From positions 8,370,001 to 8,434,000 of the forward strand of contig OX940865.1 in NCBI GenBank assembly GCA_954871525.1: 64,000 bases of DNA. Direction: 5' to 3'. This DNA is from Parietaria judaica (Eukaryota; Streptophyta; Magnoliopsida; Rosales; Urticaceae). Positions within the stretch are counted from its first letter, which is position 1. Every line of letters starts with the position of its first letter. This document shows positions 12,109 to 23,100 of the stretch, piece by piece. Below the pieces are notes generated by a model. The model was not told the DNA's origin and did not search any database. It was given only the letters and a program-made list of their open reading frames with translations. A program made the translations under genes and the position numbers.

Positions 12109-12385
12109 TCACGGAGGGGCGTTATGCGGGACAGGGCCTTCATGCTGATCGGACTTCGAGGGATGATCATCCCGAGGGACAGCAGGTACAGTTGCAGCTG
12201 CAGTTGCTATGGGATTGGCATAACAAGAAGATGAAGTCCGAGGAGCCTTCTCCATGTACTTCTGCAGAGTGCTAAACCTTTGTAGGAGCACATTAGCCTG
12301 ATGAGTGCTAGAGAGCTGAGTGGCTTGCAGAATTCCCATGCTTTGGAACATAGAATGAAGTTCCTGCGAGAGCTTGTCCATTGAA
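12109..12385 (-). pseudogene. remnant of an extra ORF after pol, fused to RNase H by deletion
   Basis: The minus-strand frame 12444-12109 has a helical, Gln/Leu-rich part ([27 protein letters not shown]) then an Ala/Pro-rich tail ending NAPP. SIRE-type elements often carry an additional ORF here, sometimes called env-like. This looks like its C-terminal end, in a different frame from pol. Its upstream part is missing because a deletion near 12380 joins it to RNase H. The function is unknown. Confidence 0.5.
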
Positions 12386-15300
12386 AATTCTTCCTCCAGA
12401 AGTACTCTTACGATCATCAGCACTTCCAGCCCAATCTGCATCACTATATCCTAGAAGACAAGTAGAAGAATCCTTTGAATACCACAAACCATACTCAATA
12501 GTACATGAGATGTACCTGATTACTCGTTTGACTGTAGTCAGATGAGATTCCATTGGGTTGGCTTGGTAGCGAGCATAGACCCCAACACTTTGACAAATGT
12601 CAGGTCTGCTGGCAGTGAGATAGAGAAGACTGCCAATCATACTCCTGTACAACTTCTGATCAACATGAATTCCGTCTTCATCCTTGGATAATTTTTCGGT
12701 AGTCCCCATTGGTGTTCGAACACTACGGGTCTTATCAATACCAAATTTCTTACAGAGAGCTTTGGCATATTTTGCTTGAGAAATGAACATCCCTTCATGA
12801 AGCTGTTTGATTTGGAGACCAAGAAACATCGAGAGACTACCTACCATACTCATCTCAAACTCCTTTTCCATCATCGTGACAAACTCTTTGACCATGGACT
12901 CGGAGGTGGATCCAAATACAATATCGTCAACATAGATTTGAGCCAACATAGTGTGAGAGTTATTACGGAGAATGAAGAGAGTTTTGTCAGCACCACCACG
13001 AACATAACCAGATTGAATTAGATGAGAGGTGAGACGATCATACCAGGCCCTTGGAGCTTGCTTGAGTCCATAAAGAGCTTTCTTCAATCGGTATACATAG
13101 TGAGGTAAATAAGGATCTTCAAATCCGTGAGGTTGAGCGACATATACTTCTTCATTTATTACTCCATTGAGAAAGGCACTCTTCACATCCATCTGATGAA
13201 GTTGGAAGTTGAGGCTGCAAGAAATAGCAAGAAGAAGGCGGATGGATTCCAGGCGTGCCACCGGAGCAAAGGTTTCATCAAAGTCCACTCCTTCGACTTG
13301 TGTGTAACCTTGAGCAACAAGTCGGGCTTTGTTCTAGATAACATTACCATCCGAATCTGTTTTGTTCTTGAAGATCCACTTTGTTCCAATAATATTTACC
13401 CCACTTGGTTTTTCTACTAGAGTCCAGACATCATTTCGTTGAAATTGATTGAGTTCCTCCTGCATGGCATTTATCCAGTACTCGTCTGTAAGAGCTGTAG
13501 TCACGTTCTTTGGCTCTAGTTTTGAAGTGAAGCAGGCGAGTCCCGCAAGATCTCGATAATTGGGACGATCCTTGTTCCTGGTTCTTCTCAGTTCAGAAAC
13601 TTCCCCAATGACTTGATTTGGAGGATGATTTTTGGTGACTCTAGAAGTTCGTCTGGTGGTGATGTCTTCGTCAGAATCAGGGTCAGGGTCGTTTGCATTC
13701 TGACTGGTGGTACACATCTCAGAAGCTGCAGCTGCAACTGGAGCTTGAGATGTTGAGGTTATCGAGTTGGCTGATGTGCTATGAGCTGGAGTTGTGTCTG
13801 AGGTTGTGGGAAAAAGCTCGTCATTGTTTTGCGATGGAGAACAGTTAGTCAATTCTTGAATCTGAGCTTCTTCGATGCTGTCATCCACTTTAACATTTAT
13901 AGATTCTATGATAACTTTGGTTCTCTTATTGTACACTCGATAAGCTCGGCTATTTGGAGAATATCCAAGAAAAGTTCCTTCATCACTTTTGGCTCCAAAC
14001 TTAGTAACCGGACTTCTATCATTGAGAATATAACACTTACTCCCAAATATGTGGAAGTATGAGATGTCGGGCTTCTTTCCGTTCCAAATTTCATATGGAT
14101 TCTGTTCTGTTTGAGGGCGAAAATATACTCTGTTTATAGTATGACAAGCTGTGTTAACAGCTTCAGCCCACCATTTAGGATTCAGATCTTTGGCATTCAT
14201 CATGACTTTGGCCATCTCTTGAAGAGTGCGGTTCTTTCGTTCAACTATGCCGTTCTGCTGGGGAGTTATAGGAGCCGAGAATTCGTGAAGAATTCCTTGA
14301 GCCTCGCAAAATTCAGAGAAGGACTTGTTTTCGAATTCCTTTCCGTGATCGCTTCTGATTCTGATGATCTTGCCAATGGCTTCTCCTTTTTCAGCTTGGA
14401 CTTGAATGCACAGAGTTTGAAACACGCTGAAGGTTTCTGATTTGTCAGTCAGAAATCTGACCCACGTAAATCTCGAGAAGTCGTCAACACACACAAAGAT
14501 GTACCTTTTGCCTCCAGAGCTTGTAATACGGGTAGGACCTATCAGATCCATATGGAGGAGTTCAAGAACACGACTGGTAGTGATATGCTGGACAACTTTG
14601 TGAGCAGATTTGTGTTGTTTTCCCAATTGACATGGTCCACAAACATGATCATGTTGCTTGTGAAGAACAGGAAGTCCTCTGACAGCTTCCACTTTAGCAA
14701 GATTGAACATTTGCCGACCATTTATGTGACCAAGTTTGGCGTGCCACTTTGTCCATGTGTCCAACATTGTTCTCAGGCACGTAACGTCCTTCGTGAGAAG
14801 ATAGCAGTTGTCTGAAGACCTGAATCCCTTCATGACTACATCTCTGGTTTTGACATCAATTACCGAGCAGTCATCGACAGTGAAGAGGACATTATTTCCA
14901 TCATCGCACAGGTGGCTGACGCTCAGAAGGTTTGCCTTCAAGTCCTCTACGAGAAGAACGTCCTTGACTGTTTTAAGACCAGTAGAGTCAAGGTCACCTT
15001 TTCCAAGAACCAGGCTGCGTTGACCATCACCAAAAGTCACCTTCCCTTCTCGGCTTTCACGATAGTTCTTGAGAAGACGTTTCCTTCCAGTCATGTGTCT
15101 GGAACAGCCACTATCAAAGTACCAAGCATCATCAAGAGGAGATCTGAATAGTTTGCGAGCCATGAGACACGTGAAGCTAAGTTTTGGGACCCACATCCTT
15201 CTGAAAATAGGGGTCCACTTTGATCTTGATTTTAGAAGAGAAGATGCAGTGTGAGCTATAGCTAGCGAGTTTCTTCCTTCCATAAGACATTTGAAGAGCT

Positions 15301-15592
15301 TCATGCATTGTGCGTTGATATGACCACGAGAAAAACAGAACTCACACTTGAATTCCTTTGTAGTTTTGGGGATTTTGTCGTGACCAATAACAAGGCTGTG
15401 TTTCTTGTTAAAGTTGCTCATAGAAGATACTGCTCTAAACGTTGACTGACGATGATTGTGTTTGAGACTTGACCGTACTGAGGAAGGCACACTACATACA
15501 GCTCCAGCTTTAACGAAGATTGTTTTTAATGCTGAGGTAGATATTGCAGATTTTGAGAAACCTAAGCCAGATCTATTTCCAGATTTTTGACT
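12380..15592 (-). pseudogene. copia pol, one internal stop, RNase H truncated
   Basis: Same frame as gag. It shows protease DSGCSRHM (about 15108), an integrase zinc region WHAKLGHI...CGPC and core motifs IRSDHGKEFE and PQQNGIVERKNR, then reverse transcriptase ([31 protein letters not shown] near 12925) and the start of RNase H ([19 protein letters not shown]). A TAG at 13334-13336 splits pol just before the conserved [16 protein letters not shown] segment. After STSGG the expected remainder of RNase H (acidic active-site residues and C-terminus) is absent and the frame runs into unrelated sequence, so this copy cannot make an active RNase H. Confidence 0.9.
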
Positions 15593-17131
15593 TCAATGGA
15601 GAATTTCATCTAGCTTAGATTTTCCTGAATTAAATTTCTTCATGGCAAGAGTGAGTTCGGATATTTTCTGATCCTGTTCTGTCAATTTAGCTGTAGCTGA
15701 CTCAAGAGACTGTTTGTAGTGAGAGATCTGTTCTGCTTGATCTTGAGTCAGTTGATGAAGTTGATCAATTTCTGTGACTAGAGATTCCTTTTCACACCTG
15801 AGAAGATGGTTAGCTTTAATCAAACTGTTGTTCAACTCACTGACCTCTTGAGATTTTTCCATGAGGGTTTGGTATTGTTCGTCCAGAATCGCAGCTATAG
15901 CTTCCTCATCATCAGCATCTTCATTTGGAGCGTTTTTGGATGGATCCATGTCTCCATTTTTAGTATCTTCAAGAGGAGTGAGTGTTGCAGTGAACGCAAC
16001 ATAGTGACTAACAACTCCTCCTTCGTGGTCTTCATCATCAGACTCGTCGTCAGATAGAGTGGTGTTGTATGACTTGGAACGTTGCCTTTTCTGAGTGTTA
16101 GCACACTGAGATTGAACATGTCCGTATCCACCACATTCTTGGCACTTCTTCTCCCGATTGGAAGTATTGTAGCATTCAGCCTGAATATGACCATATCCCT
16201 CGCATTCCCTGCATTTAATTCCACGAGAAGTTGGGCGATCAATACCTGCAGACTTGTCAGAATTATTGCGAGACTTTTCAGAGCTGTAGTTTGAGTTAGA
16301 GCTACTTCCTTGTTTGTACGAGGGGCGCTTTTGGAATTGCTTCAACATTCTGCCAAAATTTTTGGTGAGAAGTGCAAGATCATCCACATTTTCTTCAGGT
16401 TGAGAAATGAGAGTGCCAGTTGAAGAATTTTTCGAGAGATCTTCAGTCGAGCTTTTAAAAGCAACTCCTGCTCCTGTACCTCTTTCTTCTTCGGTCAGAC
16501 TCATCTCATAGGTTTGGAGAGATCCAATAAGCTGATCCAGTTTGATGGTCTTCACATCTTTTGCTTCTTCTATAGCCGCAATCTTTGGACGAAATCTTTT
16601 TGCTAGAGATCTGAGAGTCTTTCTGACGAGATCCAGTTCGGAGTATGGTTTCCCCAGTTGATGAGCTTGATTGGAGATCTGTTTGAGTTGCTCGTGAAAG
16701 TCAGCTATAGTTGCATCTTCAGCCATTCTGAGAAATTCAAATCTTGAGGTGAGCATCTGCAGTTTTGAATCACGAACAGCCACGGTTCCTTCATGAAGAT
16801 TTTCGAGACAATCCCATGCCTCTTTAGCAATTTCGTAGACACATATAAGAGTGAACTGGTGTTCGTCCACGCAGGAGAAGATAGCATTCAGTGCCTTCGA
16901 GTTTGCAGTTGAGGCAGCGTGATCTTCAGATGACCATTCTTTTAGGAGTTTTGGGATATCTTGTTTGTCTTCATTCTGTTTTACTGGTTCAGTCCATCCT
17001 TCTTGAAGAATAATCCAGGCTTGAGAATCAAGAGACTTGATGTAGGCTTTCATGCGCATTTTCCACACGTTGTAGTTCGTACCATCAAGTAATGGCGGTC
17101 TTGCAGAGGAGGCGGAATCACGTGAGGCCAT
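15593..17131 (-). pseudogene. copia Gag, 512 codons, two CCHC knuckles
   Basis: It starts at an ATG 85 bases inside the 5' LTR. The N-terminus YNVWKMRMKAYI and the following helical region are the copia gag (DUF4219/UBN2) fold. Two zinc knuckles follow one another: CRECEGYGHIQAEC and CQECGGYGHVQSQC (about residues 312-345). An acidic linker leads to a coiled coil (about residues 420-505). A TGA at 15593-15595 ends it, but the same frame continues into pol, so in the ancestor gag and pol were probably one frame and TGA likely replaced a sense codon. Gag forms the particle and packages the RNA. Confidence 0.88.
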
Positions 17132-17215
17132 GTTGATGGAGGTATCTGACTGTAATATACCACTGTCTTTGCAGTCAAAGATAGATTTCTTCAGTGACCT
17201 AGCTCTGATACCAAT

Positions 17216-17688
17216 TGTAAAGTCAGATTACCGGTTTAGCAGGTTATGAAAGCGATTACCAAACACAACGTGAAAGCAATAAAGAACACACGCGATGTTT
17301 TGGTAACGCAGTTCGATACCTATCTAATTCTGCGGGGCACTCACCCAGATTAATCACCAATATTGTTTACAAGCACCAATTACACACAATCGTAAAATAG
17401 CTTAAAGTAAAGGACTCCCCCTGAAGCTATAGCTGGTAGAACAGCTTGGTCTTGAAACTGGTGATAGAGTCCCGATACGTGACAATCGTCACTTCCCTTC
17501 TGGAATCGGACTCAGCAAGATCCCCTTGCTATGTTGTCGACGTTAGACTGACTCCTTCAGTCTGGTTCTCAATAACGCAGTCGACGCCTCTCCCGAGGTA
17601 GGAATAAGCGATGAAGAAATCACCGTACTGTGTAAGCTGATAACCTTGATGAACACTGAGCGCAAGGTTATTCTCTGGAAGGGTTGAA
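17216..17688 (-). repeat. 5' LTR of the SIRE-like element, outer 336 bp missing
   Basis: Matches 10952-11424 with four substitutions, then stops at GGGTTGAA. The missing part is the upstream U3 end containing the TATA-like box. A primer site (minus TGGTATCAGAGC) follows the inner edge. Confidence 0.9.
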
Positions 17689-17960
17689 CAAGCTTCAGTC
17701 TGCAGTGACTATGGAAGTTAGCAATTAGTCGCCAAAATATTCCGAGGTAGACAATTATGGAGAGATTTACGTCTACGATAGAGGGGGCCAGGTCCGACCC
17801 ATTAGGTTGTAATTCCTTGTTCTATTTAAGAAAGCTTCGACTAATGAAAAGGCAGCAAATAAACATTCAAAAACATAATATCTCAAGATTGATTTTGCGA
17901 GTGTTGGCCGAAATTTCTCAAATTCCAAATTCGAGTTATCGATCTTTCGGGCACATATAA
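17689..17960 (+). repeat. 3' remainder of the outer LTR element
   Basis: Includes a polypurine-like AGAGGGGGCCAGG (about 17778) and then the LTR end (CCCATTAGGTTGTAATTCC to CGGGCACATAT), homologous to 9900-10035 but clearly diverged. Confidence 0.65.
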
Positions 17961-19361
17961 AAAAAAAAGAAAAAGAAAGAGTCCAAAAAAGTATATGTAA
18001 AAAAAAAAAACTATTACAAAGAGACCTAATGACACTGAAGATGCATTCTATCTACAACATAGCTCCGGTGATACAAAAGCCGGAACAGAAGGTCCATTGA
18101 TTCGGAACTCGTTCTAAATTTTTTCATTATTTAATATTATTATGATATTTATTGGGTGAAAAAATGTGAGTGTGAATCACACTGTGTGATAGAAACTTAT
18201 ATTAATGTTTTCATATATTTTCATTATTCTATCTACCCGAAAATAAGAAAATGTGTAGTTTGATTTTTCTAAAAAAAAAAGAACTATTCGGATATGAAAA
18301 TAAGAGATTTACGGAGGTAAATTAGTAATTAAAAAGAAAAAGAAGCAAGTCCTTTAATTTTGTTAACTGCACAATTAAAAAAATTGAAAAATAATAATAA
18401 TCCCTATTTGGTTATATTAATAAAATAGGCATTTAGTTTATTAATTGTTATACTATTATTCCTTAACATTTTATAAAGCTTATCTAATTAATTAAACTTT
18501 TAATATTTTTCGATCAAATTAATTAAAAAGAAAGTATCGTAAAACAATTTATTAATTTAACTTTACAAAATGGTTTGATATTTATTTCATCAGTTCCGTA
18601 TTAGACGCCTTAATAATTTCAAACTTTCACTCTTTATCCAAACAATTCTCTTATAATTCGTTAAATAAAATCGCAAGTATAAAAACTATTCTCAACTACT
18701 AACTGAAAGTGATATATATATATATATGTTTTACTTAATTAATAAACTGATTCCTTAGTTTTACGAAGGAGTTGGCTAACAAAAGCTATATAAATGTGGA
18801 GCTTAGACTTGGTCAAAGCCTATTATCTCAGTCAAAGAGGTTGTTAGGTTTTGACCTATTATCTAGCTATTAATTTCTTGCCATAAGAGATTGGTTGTTT
18901 GTAGGGATAGGGCTTGCTTGTTTTTGTCTATATATACATATATAAGCTATATTTTTTGTCATTTTATTATATTTTAAATGTCTCAAGGTTATAAGTTTTC
19001 TTGAGATATCTCTCCGATTCCTTGCTTTTTTTTCCTAATGACATTGAAGATTCATTATCCACATCACAGTTTCAGTTATTCAAAAGCCGGAACATAAGAT
19101 CCGTTGATTCGGACTCGTTCTTAATTTGTTTTTTTTATTAAATATTATTATGATATTTATTAATTTTTTAGGTAAAAAGATGTGCAGGTTCATTTTCTCA
19201 TCTTTTTATCCTGGATTCTTTGGGGTAGAAACTTATACTAATGTTTCCGTTAGAAATCACTTAAAGAAGTACTTCATGCGTTCGGAAACAAAAGAAATTA
19301 TTACCTAATTTATGTTTCATTTGTTTTGATTTAATTTTTTTAAGATAATTATTAAAAAGCT
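17961..19361. other. AT-rich intergenic DNA with a 120-bp direct repeat and shared block
   Basis: No gene is seen. 18025-18145 and 19032-19155 are diverged direct repeats (both with CAAAAGCCGGAACA and TTGATTCGG). 18215-18800 belongs to the block repeated elsewhere in the window and contains AGCTATATAAATGTGGAG (about 18785), a TATA-like motif also found near 43543. Confidence 0.55.
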
Positions 19362-19366
19362 ATTAT

Positions 19367-20072
19367 TGTTAAGGTCAGATTTGGTCAAATCCATCCTCAA
19401 CTTTACACTTGTCGTTCTCCCTAGAAACGACGAAGGTAGGGGTTTGCAAGATGGCGATGGGCCCTCGGCCCACCAAGGAAGAATGGAATCGAGGAGACAG
19501 CCCAAGTTCTTCGAGGCTGGTCAGGTGGCGATGGGCCCCCGGCCCATCGCAAGAGGCGATGACCAAGGAGGACTCTCTAGGGTTTCTTCCATGGATGCGA
19601 CAAGAGAGTACGGCCCTGGGGGACCACTGCTGGGTAGTGCGCTCAGAATGTGGCAGGGGGACAACGTTAGTGGAAACGAGCTCTTTTGGCAGCCGTCGAG
19701 GATGTCAGAGAGGAGGACCACAGAATATTTGAAGGGGGGACCACCAAAGGATCATCCAAGGGATTCGAGCCGATGAGGTCCGAGCGTCGCTATAAATAGA
19801 GAGGGAGCTCCCATTTGAAGTGGTTGGTCGAGATCGAGAAGCAAGAGAGAAAACAGTGTCATCGCATAGTGTTTAGAGAACCTTTGCGTAACGTATTTGA
19901 TACCGTTAATCTTAGCTTAGTCATATTCTCCTTCGAGGTTCCAAGCTATAAACGGAAGAAACCGATCCCCTTTATAATCATAATCAATCAAAGATACCCC
20001 TTCATTCGTATTATTCGTGTGTTTGCATTGTGTATTTTTGTGACTGTAAGGCGGTACGAATCGCCCTCTACA
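19367..20072 (+). repeat. 5' LTR of the Tat element (706 bp)
   Basis: TGTTAAGG...CTCTACA. A TATA-like CTATAAATAGAGAGG starts near 19790, so U3 is about 450 bp. It lacks a 15-bp AAGCCCACTAAGGTC-type segment that is present in the 3' LTR. Confidence 0.95.
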
Positions 20073-20075
20073 GTT

Positions 20076-20087
20076 TGGCGCCCACCG
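20076..20087 (+). other. primer binding site TGGCGCCCACCG
   Basis: It starts four bases after the LTR end. The first seven bases TGGCGCC match the 3' end complement of plant Asp-tRNA (and some Arg-tRNA), which is common in Tat/Athila elements. The match beyond that is unclear. Confidence 0.75.
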
Positions 20088-20145
20088 AGGGGACTATAGT
20101 TTCTTCCTATCGCACAGCCAGGAATGAGAAGAGGGAAAGCGAAAG

Positions 20146-23100
20146 ATGCCTCAAGACGAGGAGCGGAACGACCAGAGCGAGGTGCTGGACGAGATGCGGC
20201 GACAGATGACCCAGGTCATGCAGAGGTTGGAGGCGGCAGACCGGAGGGCGGAAGAGGCCACGAGAAGAGCCGAGGAGCAAGCCGCGGAGAGTCGGAAGCT
20301 CGCCGACCTGCTAGCTCAGGCGAAAGCCATGAACGCGGCGAATAGGGCCGCCGACTCCTCCATCGCTGCGAATGGAGGAACCCTGACTCGAGACGCGACG
20401 AACAACGAGGCGTTCGACGCCTTGCGGGATCTCTTGGTCCGAAACCTGTTCCAGACGCCGGCAACGACCTCGCAGCCTGCGACGACAGCGAGCACGCCCT
20501 TGAGCGTGTCAGCGGTGGCCCCGGCGAGCGACCCTACAGCGACCGGAGAGATCATGAAGGCCATGGCGGCCATGGCAGCGGCCCTGGAGGCAAAAATAGG
20601 ACAGGTGGCGTCACGAGTGCACCAGGCGACGAGCGCCGGTCCGGAGATCGACAAGCTGGTGAGAGACGCCAGAGTGACCCCCTTCACCCCCAGGATCCGA
20701 GGAGTCGAGGTGGACGAGCTGCCGAAGATCAAACTAGCACCGTACAAAGGAGGTACTGATCCCACGACTCATGTGAAATCCTACAGGATAGCGACGGACC
20801 ACATCGGCGGCGAGGAGACCAGAAAGGAGGCTATTATATGGCGTCTTTTTATTTACCATCTGCAGGGCCCAGCCAGCGACTGGTTTGCACGGCTCGCGCC
20901 GGGGATCATCGACAATTCCGACCAGCTCGTCGCCATGTTCCTGAAGCACTATTCCATCCACGCCCAGAGCGAGGCCACGCTGGCGTCTCTATTTGATCTC
21001 AAGCAGGGGAAGGACGAGACGCTACACCAGTACGTAGAAAGGTTCAAGGGAGTGATTATTCGGGTGCCGAATCTCGAGGACGCCGTCGCCGTCCAAGCCC
21101 TGACGCACGGCCTGCATTGCACCTCCGATTTCTGCAAAGAGATCACGAGGACGGTGCTGGTCACGATCGAGGACGCCCTCCACAGGGCGACGATCGACAT
21201 GAACATCGAGGAGAGTATCCTCGGCAAGAAGAGGGGCGACGACAGGGGCGAGGCCAAGGCCAAGCCCGAGAAGAACAGAGACGGACGAGACGGCTCGTCG
21301 TCAAGAGCGAGGAGAGAATACCGGGGAGCTCAGAATGAGCGACGCGCCCCAGAGGCTCCGAGGCACAAAGTCTACCGGGTAGACGAGAAGAGAGGCCACA
21401 AAACCGCCCGCGAGAGCCAACTGCGGGCGGATTTTCACGACAACACGCCCCAGGGCCATCAGGGAGGATACTCCCAAGGAGACCCCGACGGGGGCCAGCA
21501 GGGATACTCCGGAGGACGTGGTGGATCCTCCGGAGGGAGAGGAGGTTCCGGCGGCGGCCGGGGAGGACGCTCAGGCGGCCGAGGAGGCTACGAGAGGACT
21601 CCGTGGCCGAGGGACATGAACAAGTTTTGTTCATTCCACGGTTACTGGGGCCATTCGTCCAAGGATTGCGCCGCTTACAAGAGGTTCATCCAGAAAGGGA
21701 TTGAACGCGGGGACTACGGGGAAGCCACGCGAGAGCGTGCGCAACCTTGGAACAACGAGAATCGGGCCTTCCCCAATCAGCATGCGGCTCCCCCTTAGAG
21801 CTCCGGAGGGGGACAGGGCGCCCAGAAGCGAAGCTTCGCGATCGAGGCGGAGCCATCGACCCGCGTCGAGGCAGCCCGTCCAGCCAACAGACCGAGAATC
21901 GACGTGATCATGGGAGGATCAGGATTCTGCGACGACACGGTCAACAGCATCAAAGCCTACCAGAGGCGTGGGCGAGAGCATAACCGAGGAGACTCGACGC
22001 ACGAGACATCGAGAGCGACGATCGAGTTCGTCGAAGACGATCATTGCGCGGACTCGCACGACGACGCCCTGGTGCTCGAGCTCAATATCGGTGGGTACGA
22101 CATAGCGCGCATTCTCGTCGACAACGGCAGCTCTGTGGACATGATCACCCACGAGTGCCTGCTTCGCATGAAGCTCGACGACCTCACCATCTGAGGCCGC
22201 CCCCGAAAGGTGTCAGGGTTCAACGGCGACGTCACCACCTCGTTGGGAACGGTTCAGCTAGCCGTGTACGCCGGGAGCGTGAGGAGGATGACCGAGTTCA
22301 TGGTCCTCGACGTGGAATCGCACTTCAACGTGATCCTCGGAAGGCCGTGGATTCATGCGATGAGAGCCGTGCCCTCCACCTATCATCAGTGCATCAAGTT
22401 CCCTGGAAAGGACGAGGGGACTATCGAGGAGCTCCAAGGTTGTCGCGATGCCTACCGCATCTGTTATATGATGCATCATCGAGCGGCGAGTAGTGGGAAG
22501 AGGCCCGAGAAGGCTATCGAGAGCCGCGAGGTCGGCTTATAGCAATTAGCCATCGCCGCCCCGCCTCCACCGACGACGAAGCGAAGGAAGAGGTGCAAGA
22601 AGAAGGGGAGAGGAGGGGATCCCGGAATTCCAGGGATCCTTAGCGCCGAGGACGTGGAGGACCAGGCTACGGAAGAGCGGAGCGGTGGGCCACAGGTTGA
22701 GGAGGTCGAGCAAGTCTGCATCGACGAGACTGATCCGACAAGAACCGTCGGAGTAGGTGCGAGACTTGATCCAGAGGTGAAAGCCCAGCTGGTGGAGTTC
22801 CTGAAGAGAAACAAGGAAAGCTTCGCATGGACCAACGACGACATGCCAGGGATCGACCCTGCGGTGATCACTCACCGGCTCAACACCGACCCTAATCATC
22901 GACCGGTCATACAGAAGAGGAGGAAAATGGCGGCCGACAGAAACAAGATCATCAACGACGAGGTGGACAGGTTGCTGGCGATGGGAACTATCCGGGAGGT
23001 CAAGTACCCCGAATGGCTGGCCAACACCGTCGTCATTCAGAAGAAAAACGGCAAGTGGAGGGTCTGCGTGGACTACGTCGATCTCAACAAGGCGTGTCCG

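Larger units (their letters stand above)
10952..17688 (-). mobile_element. SIRE-like Ty1/copia element, nested, 5' LTR truncated
   Basis: Read on the minus strand: truncated 5' LTR (17688-17216), primer site (about 17213-17202), gag, pol, a short extra region, polypurine tract and full 3' LTR (11760-10952). It lies inside the older element whose two LTRs are at 9709-10037 and about 17790-17960. Over the 473 bp shared by the LTRs I count four differences, suggesting a recent insertion. The gag with two CCHC knuckles and a C-terminal coiled coil, plus coding capacity after pol, points to the SIRE/Maximus group. Two in-frame stops and an RNase H deletion make it defective. Confidence 0.88.

Noticed and set aside
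20216..21634. Minus-strand ORFs opposite Tat gag
   Set aside because: Shadows of GC-rich codons of the real + frame, with no family motif.
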